Notes under the pieces: generated by a model | What the model saw: the letters and a program-made list of their open reading frames with translations, nothing else | The model's database searches: none | What the model was told of the DNA's origin: nothing | Position numbers and translations under genes: made by a program | In this document: positions 1 to 7,440 of the stretch, piece after piece | Layout: every line of letters starts with the position of its first letter | Position numbering within the stretch: the first letter of the stretch is position 1 | NCBI GenBank assembly: GCA_003242645.1 | Contig: QGVC01000014.1 | Location: 1 to 22,006 of the forward strand | DNA: 22,006 nt | Source of the DNA: Pseudomonadota bacterium | GTDB taxonomy: Bacteria; Pseudomonadota; Alphaproteobacteria; Rhizobiales; Hyphomicrobiaceae | Reading direction: 5' to 3'

Positions 1-92
1 AAGAGAGATTAAGAACGGTTTGGGGGGTTCGGGATTGTGTAAAAAGCTCACTCCAATACCATCCAACGTTTGGAAGTCGTGCGGTCCGCCAC

Positions 93-1106
93 GTGCCGTT
101 AGCATTCGAAGACTGGCTACAACTGACGGACGCAGGTCTTTACTGCGCACCCGGTGACTTTCACATCGATCCCAGTCGCCCCGTCGATCGGGCCGTCATC
201 ACTCATGGCCACTCGGATCATGCGCGACCTGGGCATGGCGCGGTTCTGGCAACCGCAGAAACGGTCGCGATCATGAAGGCCCGCCTTGGGGAAGACGCAG
301 TTGGTACATACCAATTCCAACCTTATGGCGTTCCGCTGCAGCACGGTGAGGTAACGATCACCCTCCATCCCGCAGGTCATATTCTCGGCAGCGCGCAGGT
401 GGAGCTGCGTTATCGCGGCCAGCGAGCCGTCATTTCCGGTGATTACAAGCGAACGTCGGACCCCACCTGCCAACCATTCGAGCTCGTAACGTGCGATCTC
501 TTCATCACGGAAGCCACGTTCGGCTTGCCAGTCTTTCGTCATGAGCCCGACGGAAGCGAAATCGAGCGACTGCTCAAGTCCGTAAAAACCTTCCCGGACC
601 GCGCACACCTTGTCGGCTGCTACGCTCTGGGGAAGTGCCAGCGGCTACTCGCATTATTGAGGCGGGCTGGCTACGAAAGACCCATCTACCTGCACGGTGC
701 CCTCAAGAGCTTGACCGATGTCTACACCGCTCTCGGACAGGATTTCGGGGAGCTGATTTTGGTTAGCGATGTGGGGCGGGGGCTAGCGGGTGAAATCATT
801 CTCTGCCCGCCATCGGCGCTCAAGGATCGGTGGTCGCGGCGGCTTGCGGACCCCGTCACGGCATTCGCATCAGGATGGATGCGGGTGCGGGGACGAGCAC
901 GTCAGCGAGGGGTCGAGCTGCCCCTGGTGATCTCTGACCACGCAGATTGGCCTCAGCTCATCAACACAATCTGCGAGACCGGCGCCGAGGAGGTCTGGGT
1001 GACCCACGGCCGGGAGGAAGCCTTGGTCTACCAGCTTGGTCGTATGGGCAAACGGGCCCGCGCACTGGCGCTGCTTGGCCGAGAAGACGAGGAAATTGAG
1101 GATTGA
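93..1106 (+). CDS. Ligase-associated DNA exonuclease, metallo-beta-lactamase fold
   Basis: The 337-aa product is a predicted metal-dependent nuclease of the MBL/beta-CASP-like group related to Pso2/SNM1 and CPSF exonucleases. Residues 37-43 read T-H-G-H-S-D-H, the HxHxDH metal motif. H96 (PAGHILGS) and D117 (SGDYKR) fit the next metal ligands, and a THGREE segment near the C-terminus supplies a late histidine. Family knowledge: this type is typically encoded next to an ATP-dependent ligase, an Lhr-like DEXH helicase and a PdeM-type phosphoesterase, as a DNA-damage repair set. The ligase follows 86 bp downstream on the same strand, which supports the call. The start is GTG with no strong ribosome site, so the exact N-terminus is uncertain. 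I see no helicase or PdeM in the window; they could lie to the left. Confidence 0.9.
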   Translation: MPLAFEDWLQLTDAGLYCAPGDFHIDPSRPVDRAVITHGHSDHARPGHGAVLATAETVAIMKARLGEDAVGTYQFQPYGVPLQHGEVTITLHPAGHILGSAQVELRYRGQRAVISGDYKRTSDPTCQPFELVTCDLFITEATFGLPVFRHEPDGSEIERLLKSVKTFPDRAHLVGCYALGKCQRLLALLRRAGYERPIYLHGALKSLTDVYTALGQDFGELILVSDVGRGLAGEIILCPPSALKDRWSRRLADPVTAFASGWMRVRGRARQRGVELPLVISDHADWPQLINTICETGAEEVWVTHGREEALVYQLGRMGKRARALALLGREDEEIED

Positions 1107-1192
1107 GCGTGTTCTCTGGGGTGGGGCTCAATTTCGATGTCTGCTGCCGGCCAAAGAAACGCAAGATTTGAACCGCGGGGGCGGGTGCACCG

Positions 1193-2776
1193 ATGAAAGC
1201 CTTCGCTGCGCTGTTGGACCGGCTGGTCTACAGCCCGAGCCGAAACACGAAGCTGCAGCTGATGCAGGATTACTTCCGCTCGACGCCCGATCCTGACAGG
1301 GGGTGGGCGCTGGCGGCACTTACCGATGGGCTGCCGTTCACGTTCCCGGTCCGCCGGACCATCATGGAGCTGATGGACAAGCGGCTCGATGCCGAGCTGT
1401 TCCGTCTGTCCCGCGATTATGTCGGTGATACCGCGGAAACGGTGGCACTGGTGTGGCCCGATACCGCCGAGCAAGCGGACCCGCCGCGATTGTCGGAAGT
1501 CGTCAGCCGCCTCGGATTGATCGATGCCCAAGAATTGGGGGAGGTGATCGCCTCCTGGCTTGATCGACTCGATGCAACAGGCCGCTGGGCCCTGCTCAAG
1601 CTGCTCACCGGTGCTTTGCGGGTTGGCGTCTCCTCTCGCCTGGCCAAGACCGCGGTGGCTAACATGGCGGGCCGCGATGTGGGTGACGTCGAGGAGGTCT
1701 GGCACGCCCTAACGCCACCCTACGAGCCGCTGTTCGCGTGGCTGGAAGGAAGGGCCGAGAAGCCGGACATCACAGGTGCGCCCGTTTTCCGGCCGCTGAT
1801 GTTGGCCCACCCCATAGAAGAAAAGGAGCTTGAGGAGCTCGATGTTCGCGAGTTTTCGGCCGAATGGAAGTGGGACGGCATTCGCGTTCAAATCGCTGCT
1901 GGGCGAGGCGAGGTGCGGCTCTACTCTCGTACCGGCGATGAAATTGGCAGCAGCTTTCCCGAGCTGATCTCGGCATTCCAATTCGATGCTGTAGTCGATG
2001 GTGAATTGCTCGTTGTGCGGGATGGCCGGGTCGCGCCGTTCAATGACCTGCAGCAGCGGCTCAATCGCAAAACGGTGACGCGCGCTTTATTGGAGCGCTA
2101 TCCCGCACACGTTCGGCTCTACGACGCTCTCATTCTTAACGGCGAGGATCTGCGGCAGCTCCCGTTCATCGAGCGGCGCCGCCGGCTTGAGCAATGGCAT
2201 GCCGAGGTTCGGCCGCCGCGAACAGACTTGTCCGAGCTGGTCGAAATCGCTGATCGCGATGAGCTGTACAGGATTTGGCGCGACACGCGCGGTGCTGGAA
2301 TCGAAGGGCTAATGCTGAAGCGCCAGGCAAGCCCTTACCTCGCAGGACGGCCCCGCGGGCACTGGTACAAGTGGAAACGAGCCCCGCTCACAGTCGATTG
2401 CGTGCTGATGTATGCCCAGCGCGGGTCGGGTCGGCGCTCGTCCTATTACTCGGACTACACCTTTGGAGCTTGGGCGAAAAAACCAGACGGCAGCGTCGAG
2501 CTGGTGCCGGTAGGAAAGGCATATTCCGGCTACACGGACGCGGAGCTCATCACTCTCGATCGCTGGATTCGCAACAACACCGTCGATCGCTACGGTCCGG
2601 TACGGGCCGTGCGCCCGGCGCTGGTGCTCGAGATTGCGTTCGATGCGGTCCAGCGCTCGACCCGGCACCGATCAGGCATTGCAATGCGCTTCCCGCGTAT
2701 TCATCGCATCCGATGGGATAAGCCCGCTGCGGAAGCAGAGCAGCTTGAGACGCTGCTCGGACTCATCGAGAGCTGA
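1193..2776 (+). CDS. ATP-dependent DNA ligase (repair ligase)
   Basis: The 527-aa protein seals nicks in duplex DNA through a lysyl-AMP intermediate. The catalytic motif K-W-D-G-I-R starts at K226. It is followed by a YSRTGDEI segment, the DGELLV motif, EGLMLKR (motif IV) and WYKWKR (motif V), then an OB-fold C-terminal domain. Residues 1-200 are the helical DNA-binding domain common in LigB/LigC-like and archaeal-type ligases. No polymerase or nuclease domain is fused, so this is not a LigD of the Ku pathway. It forms a two-gene unit with the upstream exonuclease. The ATG has a G-rich stretch before it rather than a clean Shine-Dalgarno sequence. It is an accessory ligase; the essential NAD-dependent LigA is expected elsewhere in the genome. 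Confidence 0.93.
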   Translation: MKAFAALLDRLVYSPSRNTKLQLMQDYFRSTPDPDRGWALAALTDGLPFTFPVRRTIMELMDKRLDAELFRLSRDYVGDTAETVALVWPDTAEQADPPRLSEVVSRLGLIDAQELGEVIASWLDRLDATGRWALLKLLTGALRVGVSSRLAKTAVANMAGRDVGDVEEVWHALTPPYEPLFAWLEGRAEKPDITGAPVFRPLMLAHPIEEKELEELDVREFSAEWKWDGIRVQIAAGRGEVRLYSRTGDEIGSSFPELISAFQFDAVVDGELLVVRDGRVAPFNDLQQRLNRKTVTRALLERYPAHVRLYDALILNGEDLRQLPFIERRRRLEQWHAEVRPPRTDLSELVEIADRDELYRIWRDTRGAGIEGLMLKRQASPYLAGRPRGHWYKWKRAPLTVDCVLMYAQRGSGRRSSYYSDYTFGAWAKKPDGSVELVPVGKAYSGYTDAELITLDRWIRNNTVDRYGPVRAVRPALVLEIAFDAVQRSTRHRSGIAMRFPRIHRIRWDKPAAEAEQLETLLGLIES

Positions 2777-2805
2777 TCTTCGGCTCTCGGACTCAAATTT
2801 TTTTT
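2767..2805 (+). terminator. Possible intrinsic terminator after the ligase
   Basis: CGAGAGC (2767-2773) and GCTCTCG (2783-2789) form a perfect 7-bp stem whose loop contains the ligase stop codon. A run of eight T follows at 2798-2805. The 8-nt gap between stem and T-run is longer than usual, so termination may be inefficient. Confidence 0.45.
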
Positions 2806-2893
2806 GCGCAGCCTCAACCTCCGTGCTGATCCGAAGTTGTTTAGTTGCAATCCGTCGACCATAATCTTTCCGGTCAGCCAATGGAGGTGGGTC

Positions 2894-3322
2894 ATGCGTA
2901 TGGATTACAAATCCGATCCGTCCGGGGGGCCCATCCAGACAATGCTCGATACCGCTTTCGGGGGTTTGATCGCTGGGGGACGGAGCTTCGAGCCCTGGTT
3001 TCGAGCAGCAACGCGCAGCAACCTCGAAGCTTACAGCCTGATGAGCCGCCGCACGCTGGCCTACTTGGAGCTGCCGATGCGGCTGAGCCAGTGCCGGTCG
3101 CCTCAGGATTTTGCCAGCGAGCAAATGCGCTTCTGGCAGGATATGTTCCGCCAGTACGCCGAATGCGGCCAGAAGGTCATGGGGGCATGGATCGAATTCG
3201 CGCAAAAGGCTAGCCGGTCCGGCGGCAAGAACGGTGAGAAAGAGCGCGATTACATAACTTTTCCCGAGCCGGAGGAGGCGGGCACGAGCTCGCGCAAATC
3301 AGGTGAGCGGCAGGCAGCCTGA
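2894..3322 (+). CDS. Phasin family protein (polyhydroxyalkanoate granule-associated)
   Basis: This 142-aa, mostly helical protein resembles alphaproteobacterial phasins, which coat polyhydroxyalkanoate granules and stabilise their surface. The segment from NLEAYSLMSRR through LAYLELPMRLSQCRSPQDF to FWQDMFRQYAECG has the amphipathic pattern and the 'ANxE...QxCxSPQE' style of the phasin_2 domain. The C-terminal 35 residues are charged and low in complexity (KNGEKERD, EPEEAG). I chose the ATG at 2894 because GGAGGTGG sits just upstream (2883-2890); a longer in-frame start at 2804 would put that site inside the gene and add an atypical N-terminus. The ligase ends 117 bp upstream at a possible terminator, so this is probably a separate unit. 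PHA synthase is not in the window. Confidence 0.8.
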   Translation: MRMDYKSDPSGGPIQTMLDTAFGGLIAGGRSFEPWFRAATRSNLEAYSLMSRRTLAYLELPMRLSQCRSPQDFASEQMRFWQDMFRQYAECGQKVMGAWIEFAQKASRSGGKNGEKERDYITFPEPEEAGTSSRKSGERQAA

Positions 3323-3348
3323 GCGCCTTACATCAGATCTCAAAGAAA

Positions 3349-3376
3349 AGGCCCTCTCCGACAAGGAAGAGGGCCT
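3349..3376. terminator. Bidirectional terminator between phasin gene and bioY
   Basis: AGGCCCTCT (3349-3357) and AGAGGGCCT (3368-3376) form a perfect 9-bp stem with a 10-nt loop between the convergent phasin gene and bioY. Read on the minus strand the stem is followed directly by TTTTCTTTG, a good U-tail for bioY. On the plus strand the tail is weaker (AATTAAATCT after a 4-nt gap). Confidence 0.8.
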
Positions 3377-3413
3377 GCGCAATTAAATCTGAGGCTAAAA
3401 TCTGAAGCGGGTA

Positions 3414-3995
3414 TCAGCGCTTAGCCAACTGCCAGAGGCCAGGAACTAAACAGGCCCCGAGCGCTGTCTTGAAGAGAGTTGCCGCATAGAATGGGACGAC
3501 GCCGAGCGCCCAGGCCTTCTCGAAGCCGACAAGCTGAGCCAGCCAGATCACGCCAAACGCGAATAGGACGATATGGCCGAGCAACATGGCCACGAAGAGT
3601 CTTGGAACCGAGCGGTCCCAGCCTCTCTCGGCGAGCCACCCGACGACATAGGCAGCCGGTACGAATCCGATCAAATAACCGCCCGTCGGACCCAACATGT
3701 AGGCGAGGCCAATGCCCTTCTCCGGCGTGCCAGCGAACACCGGCAGCCCTAGCGCACCTTGCGCAAGGTAGAGGAGCACGGTGAGTGCACCCAAGCGCGG
3801 CCCAAGCGCTGCGCCGAGGAACAGGACGACGAAGGTTTGCATCGTCATCGGCACGGGCCAGAACGGCACCTGAATCTTCGCCGATGCCGTGAGCAGCAAC
3901 GTGCCGAGGACGACAACCGCGCCGAGGCGCAGGACATCGCCGCGGCTCTCCGGCCAAAGGGCTGAGACGAGCGTCGAATTCGTTTGAGCTGACAT
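3414..3995 (-). CDS. bioY: BioY, biotin transporter substrate-binding (S) component
   Basis: The 193-aa integral membrane protein captures biotin, alone or as the S component of an ECF transporter. The core is typical BioY: an early LTASAKIQVPFWPVPMT segment, then MQTFVVLFLGAALGPRLG, an LYLAQGALGLPVFAG segment, and GPTGGYLIGF, with about six hydrophobic helices and a basic C-terminus (LWQLAKR). The start at 3995 gives the usual BioY length of 190-200 aa. Two upstream in-frame ATGs would add 12-25 polar residues not expected in this family. gcrA lies upstream on the same strand. The 162-nt gap between them carries a strong nested hairpin that could regulate bioY. No EcfA or EcfT subunit, and no biotin synthesis gene, is in the window. 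Confidence 0.92.
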   Translation of the reverse strand: MSAQTNSTLVSALWPESRGDVLRLGAVVVLGTLLLTASAKIQVPFWPVPMTMQTFVVLFLGAALGPRLGALTVLLYLAQGALGLPVFAGTPEKGIGLAYMLGPTGGYLIGFVPAAYVVGWLAERGWDRSVPRLFVAMLLGHIVLFAFGVIWLAQLVGFEKAWALGVVPFYAATLFKTALGACLVPGLWQLAKR

Positions 3996-4059
3996 TGCTA
4001 TGGGTGCCTTGAGTTTCTGAGTTGGAGCCATCCCGCCCCCGTACGGATGGGAGCCCAAC

Positions 4060-4123
4060 AGATCTGCCACGGGCGGGCTGTGGTGGCAATCACCAGATGA
4101 TGCCGCCCGCGAGGAGCAGATCT
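4060..4123 (-). promoter_or_regulatory. Nested hairpin in the bioY leader
   Basis: Three nested perfect arms fold this stretch. AGATCTGC (4060-4067) pairs with GCAGATCT (4116-4123), CGGGCGG (4070-4076) with CCGCCCG (4103-4109), and GGTG (4082-4085) with CACC (4091-4094). The base is 65 nt upstream of the chosen bioY ATG and just after gcrA. No T-run follows on either side, so it is not a simple terminator. I see no palindromic TTATnnATAA BioR-type box. It could be a cis-regulatory leader, an RNA-processing site or a DNA operator; the structure is visible, its role is inferred. Confidence 0.4.
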
Positions 4124-4157
4124 TCAGGAAGGTAAGACCCGCCTAGCCCTGCCTTGC

Positions 4158-4721
4158 TTAAGCGTCGACCGGATCCTTGGCCTGCTGAGTCAACAGGGCA
4201 GGAACGATTGGCCGGCCGGCTTCGCGATCGCGGCGGCGGATCTGCGGCGGTTGGAAAGCTCGGCGGGCGTGAACCTCGCAATAGGGCAGACCAGGCACCT
4301 TATTGCGATTGCAGAAGTGGAAGTCAGGTGACTGCGGATCACCAATCGGCCAGCGGCAGCTCGACTCCGTGAGCATTTGCAGCGTCTTGCGCTCCTCGGG
4401 AGGAATGACGAGCTCCTCAGCTGGCGGAATATAATTATCGACATCCGGTTGATAGAGCGCCCGGAACGCAGGGTTTCCGATGGTGCCGAAGCGTGTTTTC
4501 GAGACGCCGCGCTTCGCGGTGGAGCCAGATGACGTGCGGGGGCGCGCGCGATGGGTCTTTATGCGGGAGGTGGTCGCCCGACCGGACAGACCCAACCTGT
4601 GCACTTTACCAATCACGGCGTTGCGCGTGACACCTCCGAGCCGCGCGGCGATCTGGCTGGCGCTCAACCCTTCCGCCCAGAGTCTCTTCAGCTGTTCGAC
4701 GCGCTCTTCCGTCCAGCCCAT
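4158..4721 (-). CDS. gcrA: GcrA cell-cycle regulator
   Basis: The 187-aa protein belongs to GcrA, the alphaproteobacterial transcription factor that works with sigma70 and the CcrM methylation state of GANTC sites to control cell-cycle genes. The N-terminus is diagnostic: MGWTEERVEQLKRLWAEG, then LSASQIAARLGGVTRNAVIGKVHRLGL, a Myb-like helix-turn-helix that binds DNA (about residues 1-45). A basic, variable linker follows. The conserved C-terminal domain holds SSCRWPIGDP, FCNRNKVPGLPYCEVHARRAF and several cysteines, the region that contacts sigma70. AAGGAG lies at a good distance from the ATG. A GANTC site (GAATC, 4738-4742) sits 17 nt upstream of the start and another (GAGTC, 4680-4684) lies inside the gene. 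Confidence 0.96.
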   Translation of the reverse strand: MGWTEERVEQLKRLWAEGLSASQIAARLGGVTRNAVIGKVHRLGLSGRATTSRIKTHRARPRTSSGSTAKRGVSKTRFGTIGNPAFRALYQPDVDNYIPPAEELVIPPEERKTLQMLTESSCRWPIGDPQSPDFHFCNRNKVPGLPYCEVHARRAFQPPQIRRRDREAGRPIVPALLTQQAKDPVDA

Positions 4722-5154
4722 CTTGTCGCTCCTTACAGAATCAGATCACATCCGATCCGCGGGACGCGCACCGGAACAAGCGGGCAAGCAGCGAGGCGTG
4801 CGATACGCGAACGGGCGCAACGCAACACCGGCACGCAGCTTGGCCGTTACAGACGCTTGAACTGGGGGTACTCGACGAACTCGCGCCGACTGGGCGCGTG
4901 GGTACTATGGTAGGACTTGAGACGACCCAAATACTCGCGACGCGGACTTGCGCCGCACCGCCATATCGTGTGGCGGGCGTCGACCAAGCTACAACATAGC
5001 GATTTCAGACGACAAGGCGTGGAGGGCCCGAACCCCGTCCATTAAGGTGGAATCGTGTCGTTCGTGCAACGTGGAAGATTGAGTTCGCTGTATGTTTGCG
5101 TCGCCGGGGCTTGCGCGTCAGGCCTCGCGTAAGCTCAGTCTGCGTGTCATCTCG

Positions 5155-5184
5155 TTGACAGCCAAGGATCGCGGGTTGTATGCA
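5155..5184 (+). promoter_or_regulatory. Sigma70-like promoter before argD
   Basis: TTGACA (5155-5160), an 18-bp spacer and TATGCA (5179-5184) fit a housekeeping promoter. Transcription would begin near 5190, just before the terminator-like hairpin and about 58 nt upstream of argD. Confidence 0.5.
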
Positions 5185-5195
5185 TAAAGCACCGG

Positions 5196-5222
5196 GCCGC
5201 CACGCGAGGGCGGCTCTTTTGC
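5196..5222 (+). terminator. Terminator-like hairpin in the argD leader
   Basis: GCCGCC (5196-5201) pairs with GGCGGC (5209-5214) around a 7-nt loop, and TCTTTTGCTTT follows. It lies between the likely promoter and the argD ribosome site (AGGAG, 5234-5238). It could end an upstream small RNA, attenuate argD, or shield the 5' end of its mRNA. Confidence 0.6.
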
Positions 5223-5247
5223 TTTCCCGCTACAGGAGCTGCCAGCC

Positions 5248-6477
5248 ATGTCGCAGCCCGCGCCGGCTACGAATCTGACCGCCGTCTCGGCATCGAGTGG
5301 TCCATCCCTTGCAGTGATGGACACCTACGCGCGTCAGGACATCGTTTTCGAGCGAGGCGAAGGCTCTTGGCTCATTTCGACGACCGGCGAGCGCTACCTC
5401 GATTTCGCGAGCGGGGTGGCCGTCAACCTGCTGGGCCACGCACATCCCAAGCTGGTTCAGGCGCTTACGGAACAAGCGCACAGGGTCTGGCATACATCGA
5501 ACCTCTACAGGATCGCAGGCCAGGAGCGCCTTGCTGAGCGGCTGTGCGCGGTAACGTTCGCGGAAAAAGTTTTCTTCTGCAACTCGGGGGCCGAAGCCTG
5601 TGAAGGCGCCATCAAGCTCGTGCGCCGCTATCACCACGTCTGCGGCCGGCCCGAGCGCTACCGGATCATCACATTCCAAGGTGCCTTCCACGGCCGGACA
5701 CTCGCGACCATCGCTGCGGCCGGCAATGAGAAGTATCTCGACGGCTTCGGTCCGCGGATGCCTGGCTTCGACGTGCTGCCGCTGGGCGACATGGCTGCCG
5801 TTGAAGCAGCGATCGGCCCCGAAACGGCGGGCATCATGATTGAGCCTGTACAAGGCGAAGGCGGCATTCGGGTCGTCCCCCCGGAGGATCTCCGGCGGTT
5901 GCGCGAGCTATGCGACAAGCACGGACTGCTGCTCGTGCTCGACGAGGTCCAGTGCGGGTTCGGCCGCACGGGCAAGCTTTTCGCGCACGAGTGGGCGGGG
6001 ATCACGCCGGATGTGATGGCCATCGCCAAGGGCCTTGGGGGGGGATTTCCTGTCGGAGCGTTTCTTGCCACCGCGGAGGCCGCGAAGGGCATGGTGCCCG
6101 GAACTCACGGCTCGACCTTCGGCGGCAATCCGCTCGCTATGGCGGTCGGCAACGCCGTTCTGGACGTCGTTCTCGAGCCAGGGTTCCTGGAGGCGGTTCA
6201 GCAGAAGGCCAACCGTTTCAAGCAGGAGCTCGCACGGATCAAGGACGAGCACCCTGACGTCGTCGAGGAAATCCGCGGTCTCGGCCTTCTCACCGGCATT
6301 CGCGTGAAGCCGCCAGTGGCCGACGTGCTCAAAGCCTGCACCGCGGAGAAGCTGCTTGCGGTGACGGCCGGCGAAAACGTTCTGCGGCTTCTGCCGCCCC
6401 TCAACATTACAGACACGGAGCTGTCTGAGGGCATTGCGCGTCTTTCGCGGGCGCTCCGGCGTGTGTCGACGTCCTAA
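5248..6477 (+). CDS. argD: Acetylornithine aminotransferase
   Basis: The 409-aa PLP enzyme (class III aminotransferase) transfers an amino group from glutamate to N-acetylglutamate-5-semialdehyde, making N-acetylornithine for arginine synthesis; family members may also act in lysine synthesis. [15 protein letters not shown] (about 110-124) binds the PLP phosphate. FQGAFHGRT (143-151) is a conserved active-site stretch, [12 protein letters not shown] carries the cofactor Asp (D232), and [10 protein letters not shown] holds the Schiff-base lysine K261. [12 protein letters not shown] is the conserved dimer-partner motif. AGGAG lies 10 nt before the ATG. argF follows 39 bp later and hslO directly after that, so the three are probably one operon. 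The first 20 residues are Ala/Ser-rich and variable. Confidence 0.96.
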   Translation: MSQPAPATNLTAVSASSGPSLAVMDTYARQDIVFERGEGSWLISTTGERYLDFASGVAVNLLGHAHPKLVQALTEQAHRVWHTSNLYRIAGQERLAERLCAVTFAEKVFFCNSGAEACEGAIKLVRRYHHVCGRPERYRIITFQGAFHGRTLATIAAAGNEKYLDGFGPRMPGFDVLPLGDMAAVEAAIGPETAGIMIEPVQGEGGIRVVPPEDLRRLRELCDKHGLLLVLDEVQCGFGRTGKLFAHEWAGITPDVMAIAKGLGGGFPVGAFLATAEAAKGMVPGTHGSTFGGNPLAMAVGNAVLDVVLEPGFLEAVQQKANRFKQELARIKDEHPDVVEEIRGLGLLTGIRVKPPVADVLKACTAEKLLAVTAGENVLRLLPPLNITDTELSEGIARLSRALRRVSTS

Positions 6478-6516
6478 CCATGCGGCGGAATTCGCCCCGC
6501 CACCTGAGGTCCCGTC

Positions 6517-7440
6517 ATGGCGCCACGCCATTTTATCGACATTGGAGACATCGACTCGGCAACCCTGCGGCGGATCGTTGATACGGCCCACGAGATGAAG
6601 CGAGCCGGCAAGGTGGTGCCTGCATCGCTCCGGCCCGAGGGCATCGAGGACGCCGTGCTGGTGATGATTTTCGAGAAGCCATCGACGCGCACGCGGGTGT
6701 CTTTCGATGTGGCGATGCGTCAGCTCGGCGGCCAAACCATCGCACTCAACCATACGGATCTGCAGCTCGGGCGGGGGGAGTCCATTGCGGATACGGCCCG
6801 CGTCCTCTCGCGCTACATCGATGTGATCATGATCCGTGCCAACAAGCACGAGAGCGTGCTCGAGTTGGCCCAGTATTCCTCGGTTCCCGTGATCAATGGG
6901 CTGACTGACAAGAGCCATCCCTGCCAGGTCATCGCCGACATCATGACCTTCGAGGAGCACAAGGGGCCGATAAAGGGTCAGACGGTCGCGTGGGTTGGGG
7001 ATGGCAACAACGTCGCGACCTCCTGGATGCACGCTGCTGCGCGGTTCGGGTTCCGCCTGCGGATCGCGTCGCCCGCCCAGCTTCGGCCTGAGAAGCAGGT
7101 GCTCGACTGGGTCAAGTCGGAGGGAGCTGATGTGCTTGTCACCGACGACCCCGAAGAGGCCGTGGCTGGGGCCGACTGCGTCGTTACAGACACGTGGGTT
7201 TCAATGGGCCATACCGATGCGTCCCGGAGGAAGCAGATCCTGGGACCATATGCCGTCAACGGCGAGCTGATGAATAAGGCGAGCAAGGACGCCATATTCA
7301 TGCATTGCCTTCCGGCTTATCGCGGTAACGAGGTCAGCGCGGAAGTGATTGACGGACCGCAGTCCGTCGTGTTCGACGAAGCTGAAAACAGGCTCCATGC
7401 ACAAAAAGCAATTCTTGCATGGTGCCTTGGGAAGGATTGA
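6517..7440 (+). CDS. argF: Ornithine carbamoyltransferase
   Basis: The 307-aa cytosolic enzyme joins carbamoyl phosphate to ornithine to give citrulline. The carbamoyl-phosphate motif FEKPSTRTR has S56-T57-R58-T59. The HPCQ motif is at 134-137, and the ornithine-side FMHCLPA motif has H263-C264-L265-P266. Another conserved stretch is [14 protein letters not shown]. The length matches anabolic enzymes. A GAGG ribosome site precedes the ATG. With argD upstream, the pair covers two consecutive branches of arginine synthesis. The TGA stop (7438-7440) touches the ATG of hslO with no gap, which suggests translational coupling. Confidence 0.97.
   Translation: MAPRHFIDIGDIDSATLRRIVDTAHEMKRAGKVVPASLRPEGIEDAVLVMIFEKPSTRTRVSFDVAMRQLGGQTIALNHTDLQLGRGESIADTARVLSRYIDVIMIRANKHESVLELAQYSSVPVINGLTDKSHPCQVIADIMTFEEHKGPIKGQTVAWVGDGNNVATSWMHAAARFGFRLRIASPAQLRPEKQVLDWVKSEGADVLVTDDPEEAVAGADCVVTDTWVSMGHTDASRRKQILGPYAVNGELMNKASKDAIFMHCLPAYRGNEVSAEVIDGPQSVVFDEAENRLHAQKAILAWCLGKD

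Larger units (their letters stand above)
5107..5222 (+). ncRNA. Candidate small RNA ending at the terminator before argD
   Basis: GCTTGCGCG (5109-5117) pairs with CGCGTAAGC (5126-5134), with one G-U. The stem extends two more pairs to 5107/5136, giving 11 bp around an 8-nt loop. Sixty nt further on, GCCGCC (5196-5201) and GGCGGC (5209-5214) are followed by TCTTTTGCTTT, an intrinsic-terminator shape. A hairpin body plus terminator in a long gap is the usual look of a trans-acting sRNA. The 5' end is unknown because I see no clear promoter just before 5107. Known context: the Hyphomicrobiales sRNA EcpR1 regulates gcrA and dnaA in Sinorhizobium; I cannot tell whether this is related. Confidence 0.3.
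4722..5247. other. gcrA-argD divergent intergenic region
   Basis: No ORF in this 526-bp gap looks real. It contains the gcrA ribosome site, GANTC sites at 4738-4742 and 5050-5054, and a hairpin with CGCCGCAC (4951-4958) paired to GTGTGGCG (4968-4975, one G-U). Further on are a long stem at 5107-5136, a sigma70-like promoter at 5155-5184 and a terminator-like hairpin at 5196-5214. Control of two divergent units does not require this much structured sequence. Confidence 0.7.

Noticed and set aside
1..92. Gene or promoter at the left edge
   Set aside because: No reading frame with family features and no clear promoter boxes were seen in these 92 bases.
117..608. 163-aa minus-strand frame over the exonuclease gene
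   Set aside because: It is the antisense of a well-supported MBL gene; the protein has no recognisable domain.
2804..2893. Longer start for the phasin gene
   Set aside because: The strong GGAGGTGG at 2883-2890 fits the ATG at 2894, and the upstream residues are atypical and follow directly on a T-run.
3421..4089. 222-aa minus-strand frame overlapping bioY
   Set aside because: It is in another frame of the same strand with an Arg/Pro-rich product; BioY motifs are clear in the competing frame.
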